Shown here: positions 49,726 through 57,550 of the stretch, one piece after another
Numbering within the stretch: the stretch's first letter is position 1
How the letters are laid out: each line of letters opens with the position of its first letter
Source: an uncultured Verrucomicrobia subdivision 3 bacterium
GTDB lineage: Bacteria > Verrucomicrobiota > Verrucomicrobiia > Limisphaerales > UBA11358
NCBI GenBank assembly: GCA_903835255.1
Contig: CAILMI010000030.1
Coordinates: 1 to 64,000, forward strand
Length of the DNA: 64,000 nt
Direction of reading: 5' to 3'
Made by a program: the position numbers and the translations under genes
Notes under the pieces: generated by a model
Database searches by the model: none
The model's input: only the letters and a program-made list of their open reading frames with translations
Told to the model about the DNA's origin: nothing

Positions 49726-50571
49726 TCAGCGGACTCGCGAGATGACCCGGGACGTCTCCCCTTTTTTTATGCGCCCGGAAATATGCTCTATCACGGGCAG
49801 CAAGTCGGCAACAGTTTCAATCAGATAATGGGGACGGAACGCGAGCAGTTTTTTCTTAGCCGCTGTGATTTTTGCTTTGCGCTTGGCAGCCGGTAGGGCG
49901 GCGAGTTCCGAACAAGAGCAGCCGACTTCATTGCCGGATTTGACCACGGCCACCACCCATGCGCCCGCCGCGTGGCCCTCTGCGATATCCGCGGGCGTGT
50001 CGCCGACTTTTACAAAAGTGCTAGGCGGATAGATACCTAATTTCTGAGCGATATAATACATCATCCACGGCGCGGGCCGGCCCTGGCCGACGTGGTCGGG
50101 ACACACCCACAAGTCAGAATAGTAGCCCTGCTTAAATGCGAGCGGGATGAGATCCTTGATCATGAAGCTCTCGAATCCGGTGGTGTTGGCAATCTTGATG
50201 CCCTTTTCGCGCAGTTCGTTGACCACCTCGACTACGCCGGGAATCAGTTCGTGATATTGCACCACCCACCCTGCTTGCAAGGGCGCAAATTCGGCGCACA
50301 ATACATCAAGGGATTTGGCCGTTGGCGGGTTGCCGTTGGCCTCCGTCCATCGATCGCGGATAGCAGCGGTTTCCAAGAGTGTGCGGATATGATCGCGCTT
50401 GTGTAAACCCATCGACTCGCGCGCCTGGGCGGGCGAAATCGAGACGCCGTAGCGCGCGAACAGTTCGATGAAGGCAGCCAGCGGTCCCCGGCAGCCATAA
50501 TCGAGAATTGTTCCAGAAATATCAAACACGACCGCACGCACACCTAGCTTATCTTGATTTTTAAGAGACAT
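49726..50571 (-). CDS. phnX: phosphonoacetaldehyde hydrolase (phosphonatase)
   Basis: 281 residues. AVVFDISGTILDYGCRGP carries the nucleophile Asp (PhnX usually has DWAGT; here DISGT). The cap has ARESMGLHKRDHIRTLL, whose Lys forms the Schiff base with phosphonoacetaldehyde, the feature that defines true PhnX. IANTTGF, GRPAPWMMYYIAQKLGIYPP and VKVGDTPADIAEGHAAG complete the fold. It cleaves the C-P bond to acetaldehyde and phosphate. No PhnW aminotransferase is nearby. It is convergent with the ADH gene, 27 bp apart. Confidence 0.93.
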   Translation of the reverse strand: MSLKNQDKLGVRAVVFDISGTILDYGCRGPLAAFIELFARYGVSISPAQARESMGLHKRDHIRTLLETAAIRDRWTEANGNPPTAKSLDVLCAEFAPLQAGWVVQYHELIPGVVEVVNELREKGIKIANTTGFESFMIKDLIPLAFKQGYYSDLWVCPDHVGQGRPAPWMMYYIAQKLGIYPPSTFVKVGDTPADIAEGHAAGAWVVAVVKSGNEVGCSCSELAALPAAKRKAKITAAKKKLLAFRPHYLIETVADLLPVIEHISGRIKKGETSRVISRVR

Positions 50572-50583
50572 ACTTGGCTAATG

Positions 50584-50632
50584 ATCAAAACCGCACCCAA
50601 ATCTTTGCAGGCCGGAGTTTGCTGGTTTTGAT
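50584..50632. promoter_or_regulatory. 9-bp inverted repeat upstream of phnX
   Basis: ATCAAAACC (50584-50592) and GGTTTTGAT (50624-50632), perfect arms 31 bp apart, 12 bp upstream of the phnX start. Possible operator, different from the TGACA motif. Confidence 0.35.
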
Positions 50633-50884
50633 AATTATATCGCTTTGATTTATACGGTTTTGCTAAGCGGGGTGAAATACCAAGCAGTATCCAAAATCCC
50701 GTTTTACAAAGCGGCGCATGAAACTTTTACGCACTATTTAGGGGCGGAAATTATTTCCTTTCACGGATATCAGGCGAATCAGGGAGCGTTTTACCTGATC
50801 AAAAAGTTCGCTTTCGCTCACCATCAGAAACAAATGCAAAACCGGCTTGGATGCCATTTCTGAAGCCTACCCGCCCAACGCGGA

Positions 50885-51325
50885 AATTTGATTAGTTTAA
50901 ATAGTGAGTGTTGAATCCAGCCGATTGCTGGGAAGAATCACCGTCACCGCACCGGAAATCGTGCTGGCGGCGATAAATCGGGGTAGTATTTCTCGGTAAT
51001 CCGCCAACTGATCACGCAGTAATCGGCAGGTGACCTCTCCTTTAGTTTTGAGGTCAGTCGGCTGCGTAAACTAGACCAGTGAGGGAGCGTTGGGTGGGGT
51101 AACAAAGCTTTTGCCAGCGCTGAATTGGTTTTTTATATTCAGAATAAATATTTCATCCGATGGCTTTTGCCCGCTGACACTAGGGCTCCAAATACCAGCC
51201 TGCCCTGATCTGATCAGGGTGGAGCACATCTCGGCTGTGGGTCACGACCTATTGCCTTCCCTCAAAAATGTCGGCTTAACCAAATATAGCTCGTTCGTCA
51301 TCACATCGTGCATAGGAAGCAACTA
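50885..51325 (-). pseudogene. decayed GDPD/PI-PLC-like phosphodiesterase
   Basis: The minus strand translates to relics of the 38490-39305 protein in order: ARCDDER for AHNDYEH, ADIF-EGRQ-stop-VVTHSR for EADIWLVDGQLLVAHNR, WYLEP for LYLDP, GKSFVTPPNAPS for GHVFTNAAS, TDLKTKGEVTCRLLRDQLADY for IDVKSEAEATYVALRQVLLGY, and ISGAVTVILPSNR for TNALTIILSGNR. At least four stop codons interrupt it and a short deletion is present. The distance between the first and last relic agrees with the intact gene (about 370-395 nt). The rest of the gap 50633-50884 and 51326-51469 shows no gene. Confidence 0.75.
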
Positions 51326-51469
51326 CCAAAAATAGATGTGCTAAGGCTGCGCGGCACGACTGCACGAAGTTACTAGAGGCAAAGACACCAACTGCCAGCC
51401 AAATCAGCCTGGCCATTTTGATTAACCACGAACGCACCGTGTTTTCTTAATAACTGGGTGTGCGGAAAA

Positions 51470-53047
51470 CTATTTTTTCCCGCCCTGCGAAATAGCCGTC
51501 TCCCAGGATCCGTTTCCCTCTTCGAGATAGCGCACGCCGTTGACCTCGGTGAATTTTAACTGTTGCCGCCAAACTCCGCTTTCCATTTTAACTACGACAT
51601 CGCGCCGCCCGAGTTCCACTCCGCTGACGGCGGGGCCGGAAATCGTTAACGCCTCGCTCAAAATCCGGCCATCCAGGGGCTGCGGCGGTCGAATGCCCAT
51701 TAGCCAGAGCAGCGTAGGAACCACATCCACGTTACCGGAGGGAATGGGTGAAATGACGCCGCGTTTAAAATCCGGGCCAAAGGCAACGGCGAGATTGTGC
51801 AAATCTGTGGGCGATAATGTTACATGCATGCCATCACCCGCCCGGTATTCCGTATTTCCTTCATTAGTGATGTCCACCCGCATCGGTCCTGCACTTATAC
51901 CGTTTATTTTCCAACTCGAAGCCACGATGACATCTGCCGCCGTGGGCGCATCCAGCTTCACTTCGGAGAGGGGAAACGTTCCCGGCACGCCCGTGCGCGT
52001 GAATAGTACTCCGGAAGTAGATTCCTGCTGGAGGGCTGTTACCACCCGCTGGATGGTCTCTGGGGATTTTCCCACGACATACACCAATACCGAACCTCCG
52101 TTGCCCACAACCATGATATCATTGGTCTGCGGGGGCGTTGTCCAGACGGATTGGGCATTGAGTCCAGCCCGGCGCAAGGTCGCTGCCACATCGCCGTTCT
52201 GGCCAACGGTCGAGAAGCCGTGGTCTGAAACCACGAGGATATCGGTTTGCTCGCGGACGCCCCGCCGGTCCAGTTCTGCCAGTACGGCAGCTAACCTGTC
52301 GTCAGCATTTTTGATTCCTGCAAGCGCTTCCGGCGAACCGGGTCCGTGATGATGCTGGGAATAATCCGGCTCGCTCAACCAGAGCACGGAATAACCCGGC
52401 AATTTGTCTTTCCAAAAAAAATCCAGCAGACAGCGTGTGGCCCAAGTATCGCGACCGGTATTCGGCGAAGACCCGGGCGGGAACCCCCCCAACTGATTCG
52501 TCAGCCCTTCGCACAAATTTTCCGGAAGCGTCGCCCCTGCGAACCACACGGGATTTTGTGAATCTGCCGGACGCGCCAGCCGGTCATGCAGCAGCGCGAC
52601 CGGTTTTGCCCCGACCACCGCCGTGCGGCCGCCTTTTTTTTGAACCAGCTCCGCCACCGTGGGCACACGAATATATTTGCCGCCGGATAATTTATCGCCC
52701 CGCCGCACGGCGGCAAAAGCTTCCGTGCCAATTTGTTGGAGAGGATTAATTTCTGGGCGGTACTCCCTGTTGGCGAGGATGCCGTTGCGCTGTGGAAACA
52801 CGCCTGTGGACAGCACGGCGCCATTGACTTCCGTTGACGTCGGATACGCGCTGTGATGATTGGCGAACCAAACGCCCTGTTCGCGCAGGGCATGAAGGGT
52901 TGGAGTTAATTCCGCAGAAACATAATCAGGACGCATTCCATCCCAACATATTAAAATAAAATACTTTGCCTGACCGGACGCATGAACCCAAGTGGCCACA
53001 CCCGGTAAAAAAATAATTGCGATTAAAACAAAAACTAAGTTGCGCAT
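51470..53047 (-). CDS. secreted alkaline-phosphatase-superfamily phosphodiesterase (NPP-like)
   Basis: 525 residues from ATG 53047, which gives a signal peptide (FVLIAIIFLPGVATWVHAS); the track ORF adds 43 residues. YFILICWDGMRPDYVSAELTPTL and HHSAYPTSTEVNGAVLSTG contain the first metal Asp and nucleophile Thr of nucleotide pyrophosphatase/phosphodiesterases; WLSEPDYSQHHHGPGS, ILVVSDHGFSTVGQ and GDGMHVTL supply further Asp/His ligands. Likely cleaves phosphodiesters or phosphonate esters outside the cytoplasm. Next genes on the strand are the GDPD pseudogene and phnX. Confidence 0.9.
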   Translation of the reverse strand: MRNLVFVLIAIIFLPGVATWVHASGQAKYFILICWDGMRPDYVSAELTPTLHALREQGVWFANHHSAYPTSTEVNGAVLSTGVFPQRNGILANREYRPEINPLQQIGTEAFAAVRRGDKLSGGKYIRVPTVAELVQKKGGRTAVVGAKPVALLHDRLARPADSQNPVWFAGATLPENLCEGLTNQLGGFPPGSSPNTGRDTWATRCLLDFFWKDKLPGYSVLWLSEPDYSQHHHGPGSPEALAGIKNADDRLAAVLAELDRRGVREQTDILVVSDHGFSTVGQNGDVAATLRRAGLNAQSVWTTPPQTNDIMVVGNGGSVLVYVVGKSPETIQRVVTALQQESTSGVLFTRTGVPGTFPLSEVKLDAPTAADVIVASSWKINGISAGPMRVDITNEGNTEYRAGDGMHVTLSPTDLHNLAVAFGPDFKRGVISPIPSGNVDVVPTLLWLMGIRPPQPLDGRILSEALTISGPAVSGVELGRRDVVVKMESGVWRQQLKFTEVNGVRYLEEGNGSWETAISQGGKK

Positions 53048-53092
53048 CTCACAACATATCCAAAATCCAAAATAATATTCAATGGCAAGCCG

Positions 53093-53103
53093 GTGACAAT
53101 ATG
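53093..53103. promoter_or_regulatory. TGACA-type motif upstream of NPP-like gene
   Basis: GTGACAATATG, 46 bp upstream of the start at 53047. It differs by one base from GTGACAAAATG at 47727. Candidate shared operator. Confidence 0.3.
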
Positions 53104-53260
53104 GTGAAGAAAGTGAGTCACTTGCCGAAGTCGTCATGCGCATTCCAATTTCAAGCTTGTTACTTTCCAGGGTCAAACAGCCGTTTTGATTGCACAGAAT
53201 ACAAAGGATTTATCAATGGTCAGGTCTTCTGGGAAGATACTGTAAGCCGTTGGTTATCAA

Positions 53261-53304
53261 GCGCACACAGCGGAATTGGCAGACACGCCAGACTTCAAGC
53301 TGGG
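53261..53304 (+). pseudogene. displaced 5' half of a tRNA-Leu (CAA-like)
   Basis: GCGCACACAGCGGAATTGGC through AGACACGCCAGACTTCAAGC resembles the 5' acceptor strand, D-arm and anticodon arm of tRNA-Leu, reading CAA where the tRNA at 57623 reads UAG. The sequence after the anticodon loop is not tRNA-like. It looks like an old attachment-site remnant. Confidence 0.65.
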
Positions 53305-53381
53305 AAATTTTGGCATTTGAACCCATGTGGAATAATGACGCGGGACGTCTAGGGCCGTTGCTTATTTAGCTTCGACTTCGT

Positions 53382-53954
53382 TCATTTGTAGGATTTGAAC
53401 TCATTTGCATCCTGCGTCATCAACCGCAGCAGCTTGGGATGGATGAATAGTTTTTCACGGCCCACGGGTTTTTCCTCCAGCACGCCCACCTTTACCAGTT
53501 CCTTCAAATAAACCGAGGCCGTCTGGCGCTCGGCGATTTTCTTAGCAGTGACGTTTTGGATCCGGGAATACGGCAGCTCAAAAATTAAATCCATCAGCTC
53601 GTGGCTGTAAATCTTTGGCTCGGATTCGCGCACAAATTCTACCGGATGCTTTTGGAGCTTGCGCATCGCCTCGAACTGGTAATGCGCCACCGCCAGCCGC
53701 ACTAGCGGATCCATCTCCGTGGCCTCGTGCAAAAATTATTCCCAGTTGGCCAGCAATCCGCGGAGCAACGCCTCGCCCACTGGCGGCGTATAAAAAATTT
53801 CACCGTTTGATTTGGCCAGCGCCGCGCCGGATATCTTCCTCACCGTCATCGTCTGGCCCTTGATTAAACTGCAAATCTCCTCCGACATGCGCGCTGCCAG
53901 CGGTCTTTTTTTCAGCGACTGAAAACCCTCCAGCAATGCCCGGCGGTAACGCAA
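53382..53954 (-). pseudogene. Fic-family protein, decayed
   Basis: The upper ORF (53736-53954) gives YRRALLEGFQSL ... GEIFYTPPVGEALLRGLLANWE, then an in-frame TAA, and the same frame continues as FLHEATEMDPLVRLAVAHYQFEA and on into the C-terminal winged helix (KIAERQTASVYLKELVKVGVLEE). Between HYQFEA and MRKLQKH the catalytic HPFxDGNGR motif and about 80 residues are deleted. The N-terminal 100 residues are also missing, replaced by the repeat at 53967. An AMPylator relic without activity. Confidence 0.85.
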
Positions 53955-53966
53955 CGCTTACCATGG

Positions 53967-54018
53967 CGGCGCGCACGGAGCGTCGCGCCCTACCTGTCCC
54001 ACAGTTGCCAGGAACTGC
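53967..54018. repeat. REP-like repeat, second copy (truncated)
   Basis: Matches 14401-14452 with few changes (GGCGCGCACGGAGCGTCGCG, then CCTACCTGTCCCACAGTTGCCA). The left arm and the inner hairpin of the 14.3-kb copy are missing. It directly adjoins the Fic pseudogene. Confidence 0.7.
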
Positions 54019-54080
54019 TATAGTAAAATATTTTCGCGCTCAGCCACAACTACGGCAGGATTCTGCGGGAATCTCTGACA

Positions 54081-54119
54081 TCAGGCGCTTGCACTGGTCC
54101 GACGCCTTGAGGTATGGTT
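54081..54119. repeat. 30-bp dispersed repeat, right copy
   Basis: Same orientation and 30 identical bases (GCTTGCACTGGTCCGACGCC core) as at 28172. It lies 57 bp before the displaced tRNA-Leu half. Confidence 0.75.
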
Positions 54120-54175
54120 TTTACCGGTCGCGAGCCTCAATCCCACAGTGCGAGGCGGACCCGGCTGATTTGATT

Positions 54176-54217
54176 GCGCGCGTGGTGGAATTGGCAGACA
54201 CGCCAGACTTAGGATTA
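54176..54217 (+). pseudogene. displaced 5' half of tRNA-Leu(UAG), distal attachment site
   Basis: GCGCGCGTGGTGGAATTGGC and onward to ACTTAGGATTAG; identical to the start of the tRNA at 57623 except for one extra T in the D-loop. Homology stops after the anticodon loop. This is the chromosomal 5' half left behind by integration. Confidence 0.85.
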
Positions 54218-54753
54218 GTTCTTTCAGGATTTCTTGCGGATTCTCACGGATTAGAGCAAAACACAGGCAGCATTGTAACCATTGAACGAAAACAGTTTTT
54301 AGACCGCCAAAATTGATGCGTCTGGCAATTTCGACTACTGGCACAAAAAGTGGCACAATCAAAAAGCGGCGTTTCTGTGAATGGCAATCTGACCTGAATC
54401 GGTGAATCAAATCACGCCACGGGGCATCTGTGGCGCAAGGCAGCGCGGTTAGGCTTGGCGTTTCGTCCGCTCGTAATAGTCCACGATCTCGGCCAAGTCC
54501 CCGCCTGACGATCCTGTGAAGTGTTTTGCACCATCGGCGCACAAGCTTCCCAAAACTTCACTGAATGGATGCAGCGTCACGCCATATGGCGTCACCGTGC
54601 TGCCAGAACTCCCTGCCTATCCGTGGCTGAATTAGTGCCACGCGGCACGATCTGGCCAAAAATGTGAACCTTGCAATCTGTCAAGTAGAGCGCGTGAAAC
54701 TTTTGTGACTTTGTTTTCTTGGCCGTTTTCCAAGGTCTTGGCAATGTGAGAGC
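54218..54753. other. left-end non-coding region of the element
   Basis: 535 bp without a convincing gene. It holds the arm-type repeat at 54336-54358 and should hold the promoter of the HTH gene. The minus-strand ORF 54081-54542 crosses the tRNA fragment and is not credible. Confidence 0.45.
54336..54358. repeat. 23-bp arm-type repeat, left copy
   Basis: TGGCACAAAAAGTGGCACA core, identical over 23 bp to 57551-57573 and in the same orientation. It contains two TGGCACA heptamers. Lies 120 bp inside the left core site; likely integrase arm-binding site. Confidence 0.6.
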
Positions 54754-55320
54754 ATGAGCAATAATGCGCCTGAATCAAATTTGTCACTGGATACCCCGCC
54801 TGAGCCGTGCGGAATACGCACCCCCGAAACGGAACTGAAGCCGCAGTTTTTTCAGCAAGTCCCAAACGTCCTGATTAACGATGTCGCCAAGAACCGACTG
54901 AAACCGCTGGATGTCGTTGTGTATATCGTCCTCAAAAATCATCTGGGGCAAAACCCTTGCACTTGGGTAAGCAACGGCACGATTGCCAGACTGTGCGGCG
55001 TGACAAGCATCACCGCTCGCCGCTCCCTAAATAATCTACTGGTGGCGGGGCATATTGAACGACGGGATTGCCACGCGGGACACACGGCAAAAACTTATCT
55101 GCGCACCAATGTCATTGACGGCAAGGTGATCTGTGGTTCGCCACGCCAAACGCCAATCCGTCCAACGTGCGCGGCCATGCCTGAATTGACGGCCACGCCT
55201 GAGCCAATAATTCCGCCGCTGCCCAAGCAGGTTAATCTGGAATCGGCTGAGGCGAGCGCAATGCCGCCGCAACCTAATTTTGAAATGGCGGGGGCAGATG
55301 ATGACGAACCCCCATTCTGA
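54754..55320 (+). CDS. helix-turn-helix protein, possible replication initiator
   Basis: 188 residues from ATG 54754. The core is a winged-helix/HTH_36-like domain (LKPLDVVVYIVLKNHLGQ ... NGTIARLCGVTSITARRSLNNLLVAGHIERRD), a fold used by plasmid-type replication proteins and replisome loaders. The C-terminal third is Pro-rich and probably disordered. Iteron-like repeats follow its stop, which supports a replication or copy-control role; a plain regulator is the alternative. Confidence 0.75.
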   Translation: MSNNAPESNLSLDTPPEPCGIRTPETELKPQFFQQVPNVLINDVAKNRLKPLDVVVYIVLKNHLGQNPCTWVSNGTIARLCGVTSITARRSLNNLLVAGHIERRDCHAGHTAKTYLRTNVIDGKVICGSPRQTPIRPTCAAMPELTATPEPIIPPLPKQVNLESAEASAMPPQPNFEMAGADDDEPPF

Positions 55321-55334
55321 AAAGCGGGTTTCGC

Positions 55335-55470
55335 AGATGAGCAGGGATGGTTCACAAATGAGCAGGGGGCGGGGGACTTGGATGAGCCAAGCGGGGGCGC
55401 ACAGATGAGCAACAAACTAGATTCAGGAAACAGATTCAGGAAAGAGATTCAATCGCAGATTGAACGCGAA
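55335..55470. repeat. iteron-like direct repeats
   Basis: CAGATGAGCA, CAAATGAGCA and CAGATGAGCA (with a related GGATGAGCCA between) are spaced over about 80 bp, the first two 21 bp apart. Directly after come AGATTCAGGAAAC-AGATTCAGGAAAG-AGATTCA tandem units. This layout resembles a small replication origin or regulator-binding array behind the HTH gene. Confidence 0.5.
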
Positions 55471-55481
55471 GCGCAACCGCT

Positions 55482-55514
55482 GCGCGGTTAAAAAACCGCC
55501 ACGGGCGTTTTTTT
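55482..55514 (+). terminator. Rho-independent terminator of the HTH gene
   Basis: AACCGC-TGC-GCGGTT followed by A-rich sequence and then CGCC-ACG-GGCG-TTTTTTT. The T-run and the A-run on the other side suggest bidirectional use. Confidence 0.7.
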
Positions 55515-56022
55515 AGGCACTAACTGGAAGCGTATATCAGCAGCTACCTGCAAAGGAGCATTTTCACCTTGTAGTTACCTACTGGTTACTGTCGAACTGC
55601 GAAATATAAGGGTTTTTGACCTACTTTGGAAATTGGCGGCAGCGTAGCGAAAACGGGGATAAAGAGAACCACGACTGGCCTAGTTTCAAAATTGAGCGGG
55701 GTTCACGGATGACGGGGGCGCAATCCAGCGACGATTTAGTTTTGGCGGCGGCGAACTTATCAAACACACCCTCCATGCCGTTTTTGTGTCTGGCTACGTC
55801 GAAATTTTTTCATAAATTAGCCCCCCCCTGCCCCCCCCACGATTTTTATTTGGGCGAATTCGTTCAATTTTGGCCGCGCGAAACATCCAGTAAATAATTC
55901 GTTACCTATTACCAGTTGTTTAATTACTGGATAACTTACTCTAATGAATAATCTTGACTAAACACCAAGTTAATTGCATCATTTGATTATGCTCGCCCCC
56001 GTAGGTGTAGCGAGTTGAATTT
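55515..56022. other. non-coding centre of the element
   Basis: AT-richer than its surroundings. It contains repeated GTTACCTA-type half sites (GTTACCTACTGGTTAC, GTTACCTATTACCAGTT) that may bind an element-encoded protein. The ORF 55616-55897 has no recognisable content and weak coding character, so I leave it out. Confidence 0.35.
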
Positions 56023-56319
56023 ATGCCAAGCGAAAAACTAACCATTAACCAAAGGACGAAATCCAGCCCAGAAGCCAGCGAAGCGGTTGAAATCCCATTT
56101 GCCCTAGACCGATTCATTCAGAATATGGGCATCACAGATACTACTGCTTGGCGGTGGCGTAAGCGTGGCTGGTTGAACACCAGGAACATTGCGGGGCGGG
56201 TCTATATTCTGCCCAAAGATTTGCGCGAGTTTAATCGCCGCATGGAAGCAGGTGACTTTGCCCAAGAACATAAGACGCCCAAGCGCACAAAGAGCGGTGA
56301 ATGCTCGCTTGCTGAATGA
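56023..56319 (+). CDS. excisionase-like small HTH protein
   Basis: 98 residues, basic C-terminus. FALDRFIQNMGITDTTAWRWRKRGWLNTRNIAGRVYILPKDLREF is a MerR/Xis-like winged helix. It is convergent with the integrase gene (3-bp gap). Such proteins are recombination directionality factors that bend att DNA for excision; here the identification rests on size, HTH and position. Confidence 0.7.
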   Translation: MPSEKLTINQRTKSSPEASEAVEIPFALDRFIQNMGITDTTAWRWRKRGWLNTRNIAGRVYILPKDLREFNRRMEAGDFAQEHKTPKRTKSGECSLAE

Positions 56320-56322
56320 AAC

Positions 56323-57543
56323 TCATTTTGCGTCTGCCGCTTGTTCCAACGCCGTCGGGTCAAAATTTAGTTTCCGCGCCTGCCGCTGTGCATGGTCGTT
56401 TGTCAGGTGTCCGTAAACTTTGCCGATCAAAATTCCGCCGTCTGAATGTCCAACCCAGCGAGCAATCGTCATGTAGTCAATGCCGCTCATCACACAAAAC
56501 GAAATGAAGAAATGGCGGCAATGGTGAAAACCAAAATCCTTGAAGCCTGCTTTGTCCCGTGCCAGTTTCAAACTCTCCCTGAAAGTTTTCGCTGGCTTGT
56601 CGTTTTTACCTCTTTGCGGCGATGGGAAAATATATTCTGAATCAGGAGCGCGTCTCGCCAACATTGCTTTCAGGAGTGCTTCAAGTTTGGGATTGAAGTC
56701 CACAGAGCGCGATTTGTGATTCTTCGCCAACCCGTCAGAGCCAATGGTGATCTGGTTTTGCTGCCAGTCCACGTCTAACCACTTCAAGCGCAGAGTTTCC
56801 GAAATGCGCGAACCGCAAAACGACATGAAGCGGATTAAATCTGCGAAGCCTGCACCATTCTTGGAAACTTCCACGGCTGACTGGCAGAGCTTTTCAACAT
56901 CGGCGGCGGTGTAGAGCTTCTTTTTTTTGGCAACCCATTTCAAAGGCCGCAAGTTTTCGGTTGGAAGCCGCTGAATCCAGCCATCGTCAATCGCTTTTTT
57001 CAGGACGTTGCGAAGACACACGACAGCAAGATTCACTGTGCGCCCGCTGACTTTCTCCCCCTGACGTTTTTCAATGAAGCCCGTAATCATCGGCTTAGTG
57101 ATTCTGTCCACGCGGGTTTCATTCAGATGTTGCACCCAGCGATTCAAATGCCCGCGCTCGGTTTCCAACGTGCGGGGGCGTTTGGCATCTTTGACCGTTT
57201 CGTAGTAGGCAAGGTATTGTTGAACGTAGTCACAAAACTTTGGCGTCCGTTTCAGAACGGGCAGGGCATTATCTTCGCGTTTGGTTTGGAGCTTTTTCAG
57301 TTCCATCACCGCGTCAGGAATAGTCTTGGCGTTCTCTAGTGGCACACGGCGCGTGTTTTTCTGGCCTGTGTTCGGGTCTTCCACAGTCAGCCGCGCATAA
57401 TAACGTCCGTTTCTTACCCACAGGCCGCGAATTGGTTGCTTGCGCCCATCCCTGACCTTTTGGTAGGTTAAATGCCTTGGAATTGGCTGACTTTTGGTTT
57501 GTGCCTCGTTGCCAGTCTTGCTTTCCGTTTCAGCGGGTTTCAT
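56323..57543 (-). CDS. int: tyrosine recombinase / integrase
   Basis: 406 residues from ATG 57543 (MKPAETESKTG); the track adds 12 codons that run into the arm repeat. An N-terminal arm-binding and SAM-like core-binding region (KFCDYVQQYLAYYETVKD ... HLNRWVQHLNETRVDRITKPM) precedes the catalytic domain with Arg in FCGSRISETLRLKW, HHCRHFF (H-x-x-R), ARWVGHSD and the nucleophile Tyr in VYGHLTNDHA. All catalytic residues are present, so it may be active. It lies 80 bp upstream of the tRNA-Leu it uses as target. Confidence 0.94.
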   Translation of the reverse strand: MKPAETESKTGNEAQTKSQPIPRHLTYQKVRDGRKQPIRGLWVRNGRYYARLTVEDPNTGQKNTRRVPLENAKTIPDAVMELKKLQTKREDNALPVLKRTPKFCDYVQQYLAYYETVKDAKRPRTLETERGHLNRWVQHLNETRVDRITKPMITGFIEKRQGEKVSGRTVNLAVVCLRNVLKKAIDDGWIQRLPTENLRPLKWVAKKKKLYTAADVEKLCQSAVEVSKNGAGFADLIRFMSFCGSRISETLRLKWLDVDWQQNQITIGSDGLAKNHKSRSVDFNPKLEALLKAMLARRAPDSEYIFPSPQRGKNDKPAKTFRESLKLARDKAGFKDFGFHHCRHFFISFCVMSGIDYMTIARWVGHSDGGILIGKVYGHLTNDHAQRQARKLNFDPTALEQAADAK

Positions 57544-57550
57544 AAGGCAA

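Noticed and set aside
50645-50863. 72-codon ORF
   Set aside because: No recognisable family or ribosome site; it lies in a region dominated by decay between phnX and the GDPD pseudogene.
51090-51335. 81-codon ORF on the + strand
   Set aside because: Antisense to the GDPD-like pseudogene relics.
54081-54542. 153-codon ORF on the - strand
   Set aside because: Spans the displaced tRNA-Leu half and ends in the 30-bp repeat; the similar ORF tail at 28174 comes from the same repeat, not from a shared protein.
55616-55897. 93-codon ORF in the integrative element
   Set aside because: Low-complexity composition, no family, no clear start signal.
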